The notes: generated from the sequence alone by a model not told the origin. Positions 33,207-46,712 are shown, counted from the first letter of the stretch. The stretch: DNA of 64,000 nucleotides from Fremontodendron californicum (GCA_030761205.1 JAULJL010000025.1:5027501-5091500); one strand, 5' to 3'. A program made the numbers and translations.

Positions 33207-35475
33207 AATTAAACCATACTAGAACAAAACTCGTGCTACGAAATTATGTAAAATATGAGATAATTGAGACACGACACGAATACAACACAGAAAAAATAAT
33301 TAAAACATAATACAAAAAATAACATGAACATGACACGAATACACGAATGCGTAAAAATTTATAATACTTTATATAAATTATTAATGTGTAAAAATTTATA
33401 TAAATTTTAATACTTTCAAAACACCAAAAAAAAATTACACGAACAAGAACACACTAATTTTTCTCTAAATTGAATAACTATGAAAAATTATGCAAAATAT
33501 GTCATGAATTGAGACATGACTCGAAAATAACATAGGAAAAATAATTAAAATACAACATGAAAAATAACATGAATACGACACGAATACACGAACGTGTGAA
33601 AATATACATAAAACGAATTATTAACGTGTAATTTTTTTTATAAATTTATAATAGTTTATATAAATTATTGTGTAAAACTAATTATTAATTTGTAAACATT
33701 TATATAAATTTATAATACTTTGAAAACACAAAAAAAAAAAAATACGAACACGTCACAAATACAATTTTTTCATTAAATTGAATCACTATGATAAATTATG
33801 CAAAAATATGTCATAAATTGAGACACAAAGCGAACAAACAAATTTTTCTCTAAATTGAATCATAATGACAAACTATGTAAAATATAAGATGAATTAAGAC
33901 ACGACACGAATACAAAATTGAAAAACTAATTAAAATACAACACGAAAAATAACATGAACATGACACGAATATACGAACATGTAAAAATGTAAATAAAATA
34001 AATTATATATATAAGATATTCATTTTACTTTTTTAATGTTATATATAAAACATTTAAGATTGGAACGAAAGTTTTTTTTCTCAAAAAAAGAAAAATATTC
34101 ATTTTACCAAGTTCAAAACTAAATTTAGTGTTTTCTTTTTACATTTTTAATGTTATATATATATATATATAACATATTTTTTGTTTTCTTTTATTATGAT
34201 TTTAATAGATATAATTTTATTTTCTAATTCAAATATTTTTTACATAATTTATGTTATAAATATTAATTTATTTATCAATAAATACATTTTTAATTTAATA
34301 ATTTAATTATACTTCATTATAAAGTAAATAAAATATTACTAATATTTTACAAATTATTATCTTTGAACAATATTGAAATCATTAACTTGTGTAATTATTA
34401 CAATATGCATAGTTATTTTGAAACTTTTGAAAATTTTACTAACACCAAATAAAATGGTCTTTAATTCCTAAAAGTGAATGATTATTAATCAAATAAGGTT
34501 ATTCTAAATCACAAGTGATAAAATCACCCTAGTAATAAAATCACTTTGGTGATTAGATTACTGTGGTGATATTAAAAATGATACAAAATATTTACTGAAT
34601 TCAAAAAAATATAATGCATTAATTATATATATATTTTTATTAATATCACTTTAACCTATACCACTATCTCTAGATACTAATTAACATTTCCCTAATAAAT
34701 AATAACAATAACATAAGTGAATAGGTTTGTTGGGAATTTGGGATTGAAATTATACCTCAAATGGGTTAAAGTGTTATTGGGCTAGATCCAAATCAGTTGG
34801 GCTAGCGGCAGCCTTGGTTTGGGTCAGGTGCCTTGGTCGGGTCGTATTTGTTCTGAACCGACCCACTTCCTCCGTTTTTTTTTTTTTTTTTGCCTTCCAA
34901 ACCCCCAAAACTACGTGGTCTTGATCTTGGTATTAAAGCCAACCCAAAGCATTTTTTGTGACTTTTCCTATTCTCTCTTTAGAGACCCTTCCTCTCCCAA
35001 GAACAGCCTCAATCCTTTCCAGATTTCGGCCGCCGTCTGCCGCCACCGGTGTCACCTCATCCGCCTCAGGTAATCACCAAATTTTTTTTCTTTTCCTTTC
35101 ATCCTACTACACACTTTAATCGGATTAGTTCTCTCCAAATCCCTTTCCTTTTCCTTTTTATTTCTTTTTGTTTTTTATTCAAAACTTAGATCTAGCGACG
35201 GTGGCTATCTTCTTTTCGCAGCGAGCTCCATTTACCACTTTCGCTCACTCTTTTCTTACTTTGGACTGGTTTAGTTCTCTTACCCGCAGTTCTCCGCTAC
35301 AGCCGCCTTCGGCTGATGGAAAAAATTGTTTTTCTTTCCTTCACCAGAGCACACCTCAAAAACCTTCCCAAAAAAAAGTACCCTTCCCTAGCCTCTCTGC
35401 AGCTCCTAAGTCTGCCCCATTTCAATTTTTTTTTTTTTTTTTTTTTTTTTTCAGTTTTCAGACTTTACCCTTTTC
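33001..35475. repeat. Terpene synthase 3' flank, tandem copy 1
   Basis: Begins AGGCCCATCTCACTTGTTGG within the gene's 3'UTR and matches 35733-38350 at an offset of about 2.73 kb. It contains AT-rich repeats of CACGACACGAA-type units (33230-34000) and, at 34740-35475, GC-richer sequence with CT-rich leader and splice-like CAG/GTAATCACC (35067). That last part looks like the first exon and intron of another gene, but no protein is recognisable. There is poly(T) at 35426-35451. Confidence 0.8.
33149..33204. repeat. (AT)n microsatellite
   Basis: An uninterrupted AT dinucleotide run of 56 bp, absent at the equivalent place in tandem copy 2 (about 35883). Confidence 0.95.
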
Positions 35476-35484
35476 AGTTTTCCC

Positions 35485-35732
35485 TAGCTTAATTTAAGAA
35501 GGGAAAAACAAAAATGGTTGGAAATATTGTAACTTTTAAAATTGTAAATACTATTATAGAGATATGGATACGCTAGGCAAAGATATGTACATCAAATTAA
35601 ACCATATGTGATCGTGTCACCTAATGTATATAGATCATGAATAGTTTTAAAATTAACAACTAATTAATGTAATATTTTTAGAATAAAAATGAACTCATTC
35701 TTGTTTAATGTAATATTTTTAGAATAAAAATG
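35485..35732. repeat. Additional fragment of the terpene synthase 3'UTR
   Basis: CTAGCTTAATTTAAGAAGGG and the following 100 bp are a third, more diverged copy of 33040-33150. It ends with TAATGTAATATTTTTAGAAT present twice (about 35664 and 35707). No gene. Confidence 0.75.
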
Positions 35733-38350
35733 AGGCCCATCTCACTTGTTGGGAGATGAGCATATTTTAACTAGCTTAAATTAAGAAGGGAAGAACAAAA
35801 AAGGTTGGAAATATTTATAACTTTTTAAATTATAAATATCTCTATCCATGTAAATAGAGATATGGATACGCTTGACAAAGATATGTATATCAAATTAAAT
35901 TATACTAGAAAAAAGATTTGTGTTACGCTGTAGGTGAAACAATTCGTTTTTTATTTTTATAATAGTAATGACAATAATGTTATGAACACATAAATTAATA
36001 ACATATATTATTAACATGAAAAAAAATTATAAATATTTATAATATTTTGAAGAAAAAAACACGAACACGTTATGAAAACACAATTTTTTTTTAAAATTGA
36101 ATCACTCTAACAAATTATGCAAAATATGTCATGAATTGAGACAAGACACGAACACACAAGTTTTTTTTATTTTTAAATTATATCACAATGACAAACTATG
36201 TAAAATATGAGATGATTGAGACACGACACGAACACAACATAGAAAAAATAATTAAAACACAACACGAAAAATAACATGAAAACGACACGAATACAAGAAC
36301 GTGTAAAAATTTATATAAATTTATAATACTTTATACAAATTATTAATGTGTAAAAATTTATTTAAATTTTAATACTTTAAAAACACAAAAAAAAATACAC
36401 TAATACGAACAAACAAAATTTTTTTCTAAATTGAATAATTATGACAAATGATGTAAAATATGTCATGAATTGAGACATGACACGAACACAACATAGGAAA
36501 AATAATTAAAACACAACACGAAAAATAACATGAACACGATACGAATACACGAACGTGTGAAAATATACATAAAACAAATTATTAACGTGTACTTTTTTTA
36601 TAAATTTATAATAGGTTATATAAATTATTGTGTAAAACTAATTATTAACATATAAACATTTATATAAATTTATAATACTTTGAAGAAACAAAATACGAAC
36701 ACGTCACGAACACAATTTTTTTATTAAATTGAATCACTATGATAAATTATGTAAAAATATGTCATAAATTGAGATATGACACGAACACACAAATTTTTCT
36801 CTAAATTCAATCACAATGATAAACTATGTAAAATATGAGATGAATTAAGACACGACACAAACACAAAATTGAAAAAATAATTAAAACACAACACGAAAAA
36901 TAATATGAACACGACACGAATATACGAACGTATAAAAATATACATAAAATAAATTATATATATATATATATAACATATTCATTTTACTTTTTTTAATGTT
37001 ATATATAAAACATTTAAGATTGGAATGAACATTTTTTTTTCTCAAAAAAAAAAAAAATCATTTTACCAAGTTCAAAACTAAATTTAGTGTTTTCTTTTTT
37101 CTTTTTTTAATGTTATATATATATATAACATATTTTTTGTTTTCTTTTATTATGATTAATTTTATTTTCTAATTCAAATTTTTTTTACATAATTTATATT
37201 ATAAATATTAATTTACTTATCAATAAATATATTTTTAATTTAATAATTTAATAATTTAATTATACTTCATTATAAAGTAAATAAAATATTACTAATATTT
37301 TACAAATTATTATCTTTGAACAATATTGAAATCATTAACTTGTGTAATTATTACAATATGCATGATTATTTTGAAACTTTCGAAAAAACAATATTTTAAT
37401 TTTATTAACACCAAATAAAATGGTCTTTAATTCCCAAAAATGAATGATTATTAATCAAATAAGGTTATTCCAAATCACAAGTGATAAGATCACCCTAGTA
37501 AACATTTACTGAATTCAAGAAAATTTAATGCGTTAATTATATATATTTTTGATAAATATCACTTTAACCTGTATCACTATCTCTAGATACTAATTAATAA
37601 TAACAATAACATAAGTGAATAGGTTGATTGGGATTGAAATTATACCTCAAATGGGTTAAAGTGTTATTGGGCTAGATCCAAATCAGTTGGGCTAGCGGCA
37701 GTCTGGGTTTGGGCCAAGTGCCTTGGTCGGGTCGCATCAGTTCTGATCCGACCCACTTCCAAACCCCCAAAACTACGTGGTTTTGATGTTGGTATTAAAG
37801 CCAACCCAAAGCATTTTTCGTAACTTTTCCTATTCTCTCTGTAGAGACCCTTCCTCTCCCCAAGAACAACCTCCATCTTTTCCATATTTCGGTCACCATC
37901 TGCCGCCACCGGTGCCGCCTCGTTCGCCGCAGGTAATCACCAAAATTTCTAACTTTCTTTTCCTTTAATCCTACTACACACTTTAATCGGATTAGTTCTC
38001 TCCAAATCCCTTTCCCTTTCCTTCCCCTTTTTATTTCTTTTTGTTTTTTATTCAAAACTTAGATCTAGCGACGGTGGCTATCTTCTTTTCGTAGCGAGCT
38101 CCATTTATCACTTTCGCTCACTCTTCTCTTAATTTGGACTGGTTTGGTTCTCTTACCCTCCGTTCTCCGCTACAACCGTCTCCGGTTGTGGAAAAAATTG
38201 TTTTTCTTTCCTTCACCTGAGCACACCTCAAAAACCTTCCCAATAAAAAATTACCCTTCCCTAGCCTCTCTGCAGCTACTAAGTCTGCTCCATTTCACAT
38301 TTTCTTTTCTTTTTTTTTTTTTTTCAGTTTTTTGATTTTACCTTTTTCGT
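35733..38350. repeat. Terpene synthase 3' flank, tandem copy 2
   Basis: Matches 33001-35475 throughout, with small indels and substitutions, including the leader-like segment (37640-38340; splice-like CAG/GTAATCACC near 37930). It then continues into sequence (38350-38460) that is repeated at 44300-44420. Confidence 0.8.
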
Positions 38351-38555
38351 GGTTATAGTTGATCTTGGGTTCTTATTGTTGATGGTTTGTTGTTTTGGAA
38401 GGGTTTAGGCTAGGCTTAGTTTTGGTTTGGTTTGGACTAATTCTGCTATTAGTCCTTCTACGGCACAAAATTTATAATTTATATAAATTAAATTCTCTTA
38501 CTATATTTGTCGCAACTTAAAAAATAACAAGTATCATCGCAAGATTTTATTATTC

Positions 38556-38878
38556 GTCTAAGCAGCCCGAAGCAGAGAGCAGTGGCATGTAAGCTCTTAT
38601 TAATTTCATCTTTCAATAATGCAATTCTATCAAGGGCTCTCCTTATTTCACCCTCGAACCGATACCCCAATCCTAGTCGTTGAACGTCATCAATTAGTTC
38701 AAGAATCTCTAATGACTGTGCTTCATTGATCATGATCATGCTTCTCACCCTGTCCTCCAGTTGCTTTGCTCTATCTTCATAAACCACAACCTGCAAAAGA
38801 TATTACAAATTGAGATAAAGCTTGAGAGCAAAACTAATGTCACTTGAGCTAGAATATTGTTCATTCAGTACTGATAAA
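38556..38878 (-). pseudogene. Terpene synthase fragment: exon 2 and part of intron 1, cut by Copia-2
   Basis: Minus-strand exon 2 occupies 38790-38556 (VVVYEDRAKQLEDRVRSMIM and on), followed by part of intron 1 up to 38878, where Copia-2 begins. Homology to the gene stops after CTGCTTAGAC at exactly the same base as in the second inverted copy (44515). Both pseudogenes therefore descend from one truncation. Two amino-acid changes relative to the intact gene are seen near its start. Confidence 0.9.
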
Positions 38879-39575
38879 TGTTGGGTGTGGGTCCCTTCCA
38901 TGTGGAGGAAAGACCATTTTGCCCTTAGCCCTTTTAATTTAGAGGGTTGTTGTATTTTGTTATGAGAGAGTGAGAAGCAAAAGAAATAAGAAAAATGGAG
39001 AGTGGCGGCAAAGAAGGAGAAAGAGTGAGTTGCACAGTTTTGATCAAGTCGTCGATCGGAGGTTCATCCGTGGTCCGATCTTCTTGATTTTCAGGCAGTG
39101 GCTACAGGATACTTAGATGCTGATTGTGTACGGTGAGAATTTTCATCTGAACACTATAACGTCCTGTTTTATGTCCGAATTGTAGTCACGTTTTTGGGTG
39201 ATTTCTCAACTTTCTCTCTTTGATTTTAATATCACTTGTTGATAGCTAAGTTAGAGTTGTGTACTCATTGTGTTAGCTGAATTATTGTGATATTGTAAAC
39301 ACACTCTCATTAAAGTGGAGATTTTGACTGGACTCCTAAGTCCCGTGGTTTTTACCCTTTGATTTAAAGGGGTTTTCCACGTAAAAATTGTGTGTCTCGT
39401 GTGATTGGTTGTTTGTGATTATCCTTGGTTGAATTTGTGTTGCTGGAGTATATATATATATATATATATATCTTGTGCAATTTAGTACCATATTTACAGA
39501 TCCTGTTAATTGGGAGAGAAAGAACTACCGGTTGTGTTTTTCTGATTTTTCGGTAAGTTCGGTTTTTGCCCATCA
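38879..39575 (+). repeat. Copia-2 5' LTR (697 bp)
   Basis: TGTTGGGTGTGG to GCCCATCA, next to the primer site TGGTATCAGAGC at 39579-39590. Closely related to the Copia-1 LTRs. Confidence 0.92.
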
Positions 39576-39613
39576 CACTGGTATCAGAGCTTTGATTGTG
39601 TTGTTGTGTAATT

Positions 39614-42600
39614 ATGGAGGCTGGCACAAGTAGAATGATTGTTTTGAATGGCACAAATTATCAATTGTGGCAGAATAAAATGAAAGACCTGTTATTTGTG
39701 AAGTCTTTGCATCTTCCTGTCTTTGCTACTCAAAAACCCGAATCTAAAAGTGATGAGGAATGGGAATTTGAGAATCAGCAGGTGTGTGCTTTTATTCGCC
39801 AATTTGTTGAGGAAAATGTTTACAATCACATTGATCAAGAGACACATGCACGCACATTGTGGAACAAGCTTGAAAACTTGTATGCTTTAAAGTGTGGAAA
39901 TAACAAGTTGTTCATGCTTAAAAAGATGATGGAACTGAAGTATAAAGAAGGAACAACTGTGGCTGATCACTTGAATGAGTTTTAAGGATTTATGAATCAG
40001 TTAATTGGTATGGGCATCAAATTTGAGGATGACGTAGTAGGGCTTTGGTTGCTTGCTACTCTACCGGACTCTTGGGAAACATTTCGGGTTTCACTTATTA
40101 ATTCTGCTCCTAATGGTGTAGTAACTTTGGAACTTGCCAAGAATGGTGTTTTGAATGAAGAAGTGAGAAGAAAGTCTCAGGGTTCTTCATCACAGTCTGA
40201 GGTTCTAGTTACTGAAAATAGAGGGAGAAGTAGGAGCAAAAATGAAACGGGTAGAGATAAAAGCCAAAGCAAGTCAAGATCAAGATTTAAAAATGTTGAG
40301 TGCCATCATTGTGGCAAGATGGGCCATATCAAGAAATATTGCTACAAGTGGAGGAAAGAGAACAAAGGTGGTAGTGATAAACAAGAGAAGAGGGATCATG
40401 GAAAGAATGATCGTGTTACTACTGCTACCTCTGATGATCTGTTGGTTACTTGTGATGAGAATGTGATCAACTTAGCATGCGACGAGACAAGTTGGGTAAT
40501 AGACACTGGTGCTTCACTTCATGTCACGTCTAGGAAGGAATTCTTCACATCTTATACGCCTGGTAATTTTGGGGTATTGAAGATGGGTAATGATGGCTTG
40601 GCACATGTTGTTGGCATGGGAGATGTCTGTTTGGAAACTAACAATGGAACAAAGTTGACGCTAAAAAATGTCAGACATGCACCGGATATCCGTTTGAATT
40701 TGATTTCAGCGGGAAAGCTAGATGATGAGGGATTTTGTAACACCTTCAGTGATGGTCAGTGGAAATTGACTAGAGGCTCATTAGTTATGGCTCGAGGAAA
40801 GAAGTGTTCAAATTTATATTTGATGCAGTCTTCAATTTCCAGAGGCATTGTTAATGTGACGGAAAATGATAGTTCAACTGTGCTATGGCATAAACGGCTT
40901 AGTCACATGAGTGAAAAGGGGCTTAATTGTCTGGCCAAGAAGAATCAACTTTCTGGGTTGAAGAATTGTGCTCATTGTTTGGCTGGAAAACAAAGAAGAG
41001 TTTCATTTAAGAGTCATCCTCCTTCAAGAAAATCAGATTTGCTAGAGTTGGTACATTCCGATGTTTGTGGTCCTTTGAAAGTAAAGTCGTATGGTGGTGC
41101 ACTTTATTTCGTGACTTTTATTGATGACCATTCAAGAAAACTTTGGGTCTATACTTTGAAAACAAAAGACCAAGTGCTTGATGTGTTCAAACAGTTTCAG
41201 GCTTCAGTTGAAAGGCAAACTGGGAAGAAGTTGAAGTGCATCCGTTCTGATAACGGCGGCGAATATAGTGGACCATTTGATGATTATTGTCGTGCACAGG
41301 GAATCAGACATCAAAAGACACCTTTTAAGACACCACAGTTGAATGGTTTAGCTGAAAGAATGAACAGAACATTGATTGAGAGAGTCAGATGTTTGCTTTC
41401 AGATGCAAAGTTACCTAGATCTTTTTGGGGTGAAGCTTTGTATACAGTGGCACATGTGATTAATTTGTCTCCAAGTGTTCCTTTGCAAGGTGATGTTCCA
41501 GACAAAGTTTGGTTTGGTAAGGATATGTCATATGATCACCTGCGTGTGTTCGGTTGCAAGGCTTTTGTACATGTTCCAAAGGATGAGAGGTCAAAGTTAG
41601 ATGCCAAGACTCGTCAATGTATCTTTGTTGGTTATGGTCAAGATGAATTTGGGTACAGGTTATATGACCCAGTTGAAAAAAACTTGTTAGAAGCAGAGAT
41701 GTTGTTTTTGTTGAAGATCAGACCATTGATGACATTGACAAGGTGGAGAAAACCGATCCACAGAATAGTGATGACTTGACCGCCATGGATCCAATTCCTC
41801 TAACCCCTCCGCCAAATCCAGTTGAGGATAGTATGCAAGAAGATGTCCATGATGACCAACAGGGTATGGGCGATTTTGATGCTCCCATGGATAGTGTTGT
41901 GAATGATCAACACCAAGGACCTATATCTCCACCAGCAGTTCCACTTCGGAGGTCTACTAGAGATCGACAGCCTTCTGTGAGGTATTCTTCTAATCAGTAT
42001 GTTCTTTTAACTGATGGGGAAGAACCGGAGTGTTATGAAGAGGTTATGGGGAGTGAATGCAAAGATCAGTGGGTTGATGCTATGAAAGATGAGCTTAAAT
42101 CTTTACATGACAACCATACGTTTGAGCTGGTGAAATTGCCTTAGGGTAAAAGAGCTTTGAAAAATCGGTGGGTTTATAGGTTGAAGCAAGAAGAGAATTC
42201 TTCAACTCCACGATACAAAGCTAGATTGGTCGTCAAGGGTTTCAGTCAGAAAAAGGGGATTGATTTTGAGGAAATATTCTCTCCAGTTGTAAAAATGTCC
42301 TCTATCAGATCTATATTGAGTTTGGCATCCTATTATGACTTGGAAGTCGAGCAAATGGATGTGAAAACTGCTTTTCTTCATGGTGATTTAGAAGAAGAGC
42401 TTTACATGGAGCAGCCAGAGGGTTTCATTGCACAAGGAAAAGAGGACTATGTGTGCAAATTAAAGAAGAGCTTGTATGGTTTGAAGCAAGCTCCGAGGCA
42501 ATGGTACAAGAAGTTTGAGTCAGTTATGGGGGAGCATGGCTACAAGAAGACTACTTCTGATCATTGTGTTTTTGTCAAGAAATTCTCTGGTGATGATTTT

Positions 42601-43587
42601 ATTATTTTGTTGCTCTATGTTGATGATATTCTTATTGTTGGTCGTAATGCTTCTAAGATTAATATGTTGAAGTAAGAATTGAGTAAATCCTTTGCGATGA
42701 AGGACTTGGGGCCAGCAAAACAAATTCTTGGCATAAGGATCACACGTGATAGAAATGCCAAGAAATTGTGGTTATCACAAGAGAAGTACATTGAAAAAGT
42801 ACTTCAAAGGTTTAGTATGGATAAAGCTAAAGTGGTGAGCACTCCTCTTGCTACACACTTTAGATTGAGTGTCAAGCAGAGTCCTTTCACAAGAGAAGAG
42901 AAGGAAGACATGCAGAAGGTTCCTTATGCTTCAGCCGTGGGTAGTTTGATGTATGCAATGGTATGCACAAGACCTGACTTAGCTCATTCTGTTGGCACCG
43001 TCAGTCGGTTTCTTTCTAATCCAGGCAGAGAGCATTGGAATGCAGTGAAGTGGATTATGAGATATCTTCGGGGTACTTCCAACTTGAAACTTTGCTTCGG
43101 CAATGAGAAACCTGTTCTAGTTGGTTATACATATTCTGATATGGCTGGAGACATTGACTCCAGAAAGTCCACTTCGGGTTACTTATTTACTTCTGCAGGG
43201 GGAGCTGTGGCTTGGCAATCCAGATTGCAAAAATGTGTTGCATTGTCCACTACTGAGTCAGAGTTCATTGCAGTGACCCAAGCGTGCAAGGAGTTGCTTT
43301 GGATGAAGAGATTTATGCAAGAACTTGGCTTTACCCAAGAGAGGTATGTTTTATTTTGTGATAGCCAAAGCGCTATTCATCTTGGTAAGAATTCAACCTT
43401 TCATGCTAGGTCTAAACATATCGATGTAAGGTAACATTGGAGACGAGATGTTCTCGATGCTAAATTGTTAGAACTTGAGAAAATTCATACTGATGATAAT
43501 GGTGCTGATATGTTGACTAAAGCCTTACCAAGAGAAAAGTTTGAAATATGTTGTTTGATCGCCGGGATGGCGAACACCTCCACATAG
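39614..43587 (+). pseudogene. Copia-2 gag-pol polyprotein with several stops and one frameshift
   Basis: Same domain order as Copia-1: gag, intact zinc knuckle CHHCGKMGHIKKYC, protease (DTGASLHVTS), integrase, RT (YVDDILIVG), RNase H. Breaks relative to Copia-1: TAA at 39983-39985, a 1-bp loss near 41680 shifting frame just after integrase, TAG at 42142-42144, TAA at 42673-42675, TAA at 43432-43434. The terminal TAG is at 43585-43587. There is no nested insertion, so the region gives the empty site for the solo LTR in Copia-1. Confidence 0.9.
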
Positions 43588-43603
43588 TCGGGAGGGGGAG
43601 ATT

Positions 43604-44173
43604 TGTTGGGCGTGGGTCCCTCCCATGTGGAGGAAAGACCATTTTGCCCTTAGCCCTTTTAATTTAGAGGGTTGTTGTATTTTGTTATGAGAGAGTGAGA
43701 AGCAAAAGAAATAAGAAAAAGGGAGAGTGGCGGCAGAGAAGGAGAAAGAGTGAGTTGCACAGTTTTGATCAAGTCGTCGATCGGAGTTTCATCCGTGGTC
43801 CGATCTTCTTGATTTTCTGGCAGTGGCTACAGGATACGTAGATGCTGATTGTGTACGGTGAGAATTTTCATCTGAACACTATAACGTCCTGTTTTATGTC
43901 TAAATAGTAGTCACGTTTTTGGGTGATTTCTCAACTTTCTCTCTTTGATTTTAATATCACTTGTTGATAGCTAAGTTAGAGTTGTGTACTCATTGTGTTA
44001 GCTGAATTATTGTGATATTGTAAACACACTCTCATTATAGTGAAGATTTTGACTGGACTCCTAAGTCCCGTGGTTTTTACCCTTTGATTTAAAGGGGTTT
44101 TCCACGTAAAAATTGTGTGTCTCGTGTGATTGGTTGTTTATGATTATCCTTGGTTGAATTTGTGTTGCTGGAG

Positions 44174-44204
<31 letters not shown>

Positions 44205-44280
44205 TGTGCAATTTAGTACCATATTTACAGATCCTGTTAATTGGGAGAGAAAGAACTACCGATTGTGTTTTCTCGATTTT
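43604..44280 (+). repeat. Copia-2 3' LTR, truncated
   Basis: Starts TGTTGGGCG after GGGAGGGGGAGATT. It ends at CTCGATTTTTT, before the usual CGGTAAGTTC...CCCATCA end. Confidence 0.88.
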
Positions 44281-44514
44281 TTTCAGTTTTCTGATTTTAC
44301 CTTTTTCGTGGTTAGAGTTGATCTTGGGTTCTTATTGTTGATGGTTTGTTGTTTTGGAAGGGTTTAGGCTAGGCTTAGTTTTGGTTTGGTTTGGACTAAT
44401 TCTTCTATTAGTCCTTCTACGGCTCAAAATTTATAATTTATATAAATTAAATTCTCTTACTATATTTGTCGCAACTTAAAAAATAACAAGTCTCATCACA
44501 AGATTTTATTATTC

Positions 44515-45100
44515 GTCTAAGCAGACTGAATCAGAGAGCAGTGGCATGTAAGCTCTTATTAATTTCATCTTTCAATAATGCAATTCTATCAAGGGCTCTC
44601 CTTATTTCACCCTCGAACCGATACCCCAATCCTAGTCGTTGAACGTCATCAATCAGTTCAAGAATCTCTAATGACTGTGCTTCATTGTTCATGATCATGC
44701 TTCTCACCCTGTCCTCCAGTTGCTTTGCTCTATCTTCATAAACCTCAACCTGCAAAAGATATTACAAATTGAGATAAAGCTTGAGAGCAAAACTAATGTC
44801 ACTTGAGCTAGAATATTGTTCATTCAGTACTGATAAATGGTTATAACAAAGCTTAAGAAATATAGCTACCTGCTGATCATCACTAGTCAAGGACTGCAAA
44901 ACGTCGTAATTCCACATGTTGGGTTGGTAATTGGCGGATCTCCTGTTTTCTTCAGCAGTTAACTGGGAATTTTGAGTGCTGACAGAGCAATGGATCTTCA
45001 ATTTCATGGCAGTTCCATGAAGTGCTCTTGGTGTGGAATGTCTTGGAATTTTACGGATCAATAAGCAAGAAGGGGGCAAGTGCAAGAGGTCAGTTGCCAT
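44515..45100 (-). pseudogene. Inverted truncated terpene synthase: promoter, exon 1, intron 1, most of exon 2
   Basis: Exon 1 is 45100-44870 and exon 2 is 44749-44515. The translated exon 1 plus intron 1 read-through and the first 75 codons of exon 2 are identical to the intact gene. Near the end exon 2 has TGC to TGA and homology stops after CTGCTTAGAC. The TATA box (45197-45190) and upstream region to 46131 are also kept. It could be transcribed to give a transit peptide plus RRX8W stub, but has no active site. Confidence 0.93.
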
Positions 45101-46131
45101 TATTGCAAATTACAAAACACTAAACGTCAATTATGTGTGTTAATTTCTTGAGGCTTCTCTTTCACAAGAATAAGGTTTCTGTTGGATCCTATTTATAGAC
45201 AGAAAACCTAAAGAACTTACAGAACATTGATATTAGCACGTTAAGTCAGAGCAACTATTAGTATAGGATTGTAGTACTATTTTGCTTTTTCTGTTTTTTG
45301 TGTGTATCTCATTACTTCTCTCTGATTTTATGTTTATGTGAATCACAACTTTTATATGTTGCTATCGGACAAAAGTATCCATATATACGATAATACATTG
45401 TGTTATACGCCTTGAAACTTCGTACGATCTTCCTAATACATACGACGAACAAACAACCACCAGATGATTGGAAGCTTCCACCGGCTATTGCAAAGTAGTG
45501 AGTACGTACGACACTGGACTTCCAATCCAAGATACGAGGTCCCCGTCCCTCTAATGCCAATCAATTTCTTTGGCCTGAAAAATCAGTGTACCATGATGCA
45601 TTTATAACCGGGAAAAATTGTTACCTTATTTCCCGAAGAATCATTTGACACTACTTTATTCATCAGCACAAATTAAAACCAGAAAACATGATGCATGGAA
45701 TAAATGTAGATCGTACAATGTGAGAACACGTGTAACAAAGAGATCATTCCAATGCGATAATGGAAGATCATTATATAAAATAATATACTTTGAATTAGCA
45801 AAAAATGGAAGATCGAGAAAGCGAAGTTTCTGGTGGCCAGGTTTCTATGGTTGTGTTTGAAGATTCTCTCAAATTAAAATTTAAATAGCGAAAGCATCGT
45901 GTGATGGTTATTTTAATAGTTTTTGTTGTTGATATTTATCGTTAATTTTTATTGTAATTGACAACAGTAATATTTATTACGTACGTAATCACGATAAATA
46001 CGATGCGATCGAAATTGCATTTGAAGACCGTAATTAAAATATTTCTGATCGAGATACCATAAAATATCTATGTTTCTTTTGTGTGTTTTTATCGATTTTT
46101 GTAATCTCGATCTAGTTCCCCACAACAAAAC
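45101..46131 (-). promoter_or_regulatory. Upstream region of the inverted terpene synthase pseudogene
   Basis: Reverse complement of 29593-30537, plus the first 68 bp of the Copia-3 LTR (46131-46065). Relative to the intact locus, about 590 bp (29003-29592) is absent, with similar sequence at the two edges (GATATTTTACG and GATGTTTTATGG). Homology ends exactly at the LTR edge. Small additions include 12-20 bp around 45470-45500. Confidence 0.85.
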
Positions 46132-46665
46132 TTACAAGTTGGGTGTAGCCTAGACAATTCTTAGGAGTAAGAAATAATACTAATAAATGTTATAATAATA
46201 CTACCGAAGCACACTTATCATGTTGAAAACAATATATGGTTATTATAATGCAGATAAAACAACATTCAGTAATTTGGATATAGATATAGTAATATGAGAT
46301 AATATGATATAACAAAAAACTTAGTAATTATGGAACAATATAAAAACCAAAGATTAAATTTAAACCAATGAAAATATCATTATCTTATTTTGAAAATATA
46401 TTTAGATAATAGTTAAAAAATATTAACAAAATAAATCTAATAAAGAAATAAGAAGTAAGAAGCCGTATTAAAAAAAAAAACAACAGATTAATTCAGAATG
46501 TCAAAATAAATGTATGTAAATCTTGAATTTTGATCAAAATATCCAATCACCATAACATACAGAATCAACCAAAAAAAAAAAGAATTATGGTTAAAAAAAA
46601 AAAAAAAGAATTATGGTTAAAAACTACCCTAAGCGCTGAAACTTAATACAAAAAACATATCCAAT

Positions 46666-46712
<47 letters not shown>

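Larger units (their letters stand above)
38879..44280 (+). mobile_element. Copia-2: Ty1/Copia element, sister of Copia-1, 3' LTR clipped
   Basis: 5' LTR 38879-39575, initiator-Met primer site 39579-39590, gag-pol 39614-43587, polypurine tract ending at 43603, 3' LTR 43604-44280. It inserted in intron 1 of a terpene synthase pseudogene after ATAAA (38874-38878). The 3' LTR lacks its last 30 or so bases and runs into a T tract followed by a second copy of 38318-38878, so no right-hand target duplication remains. Confidence 0.9.
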
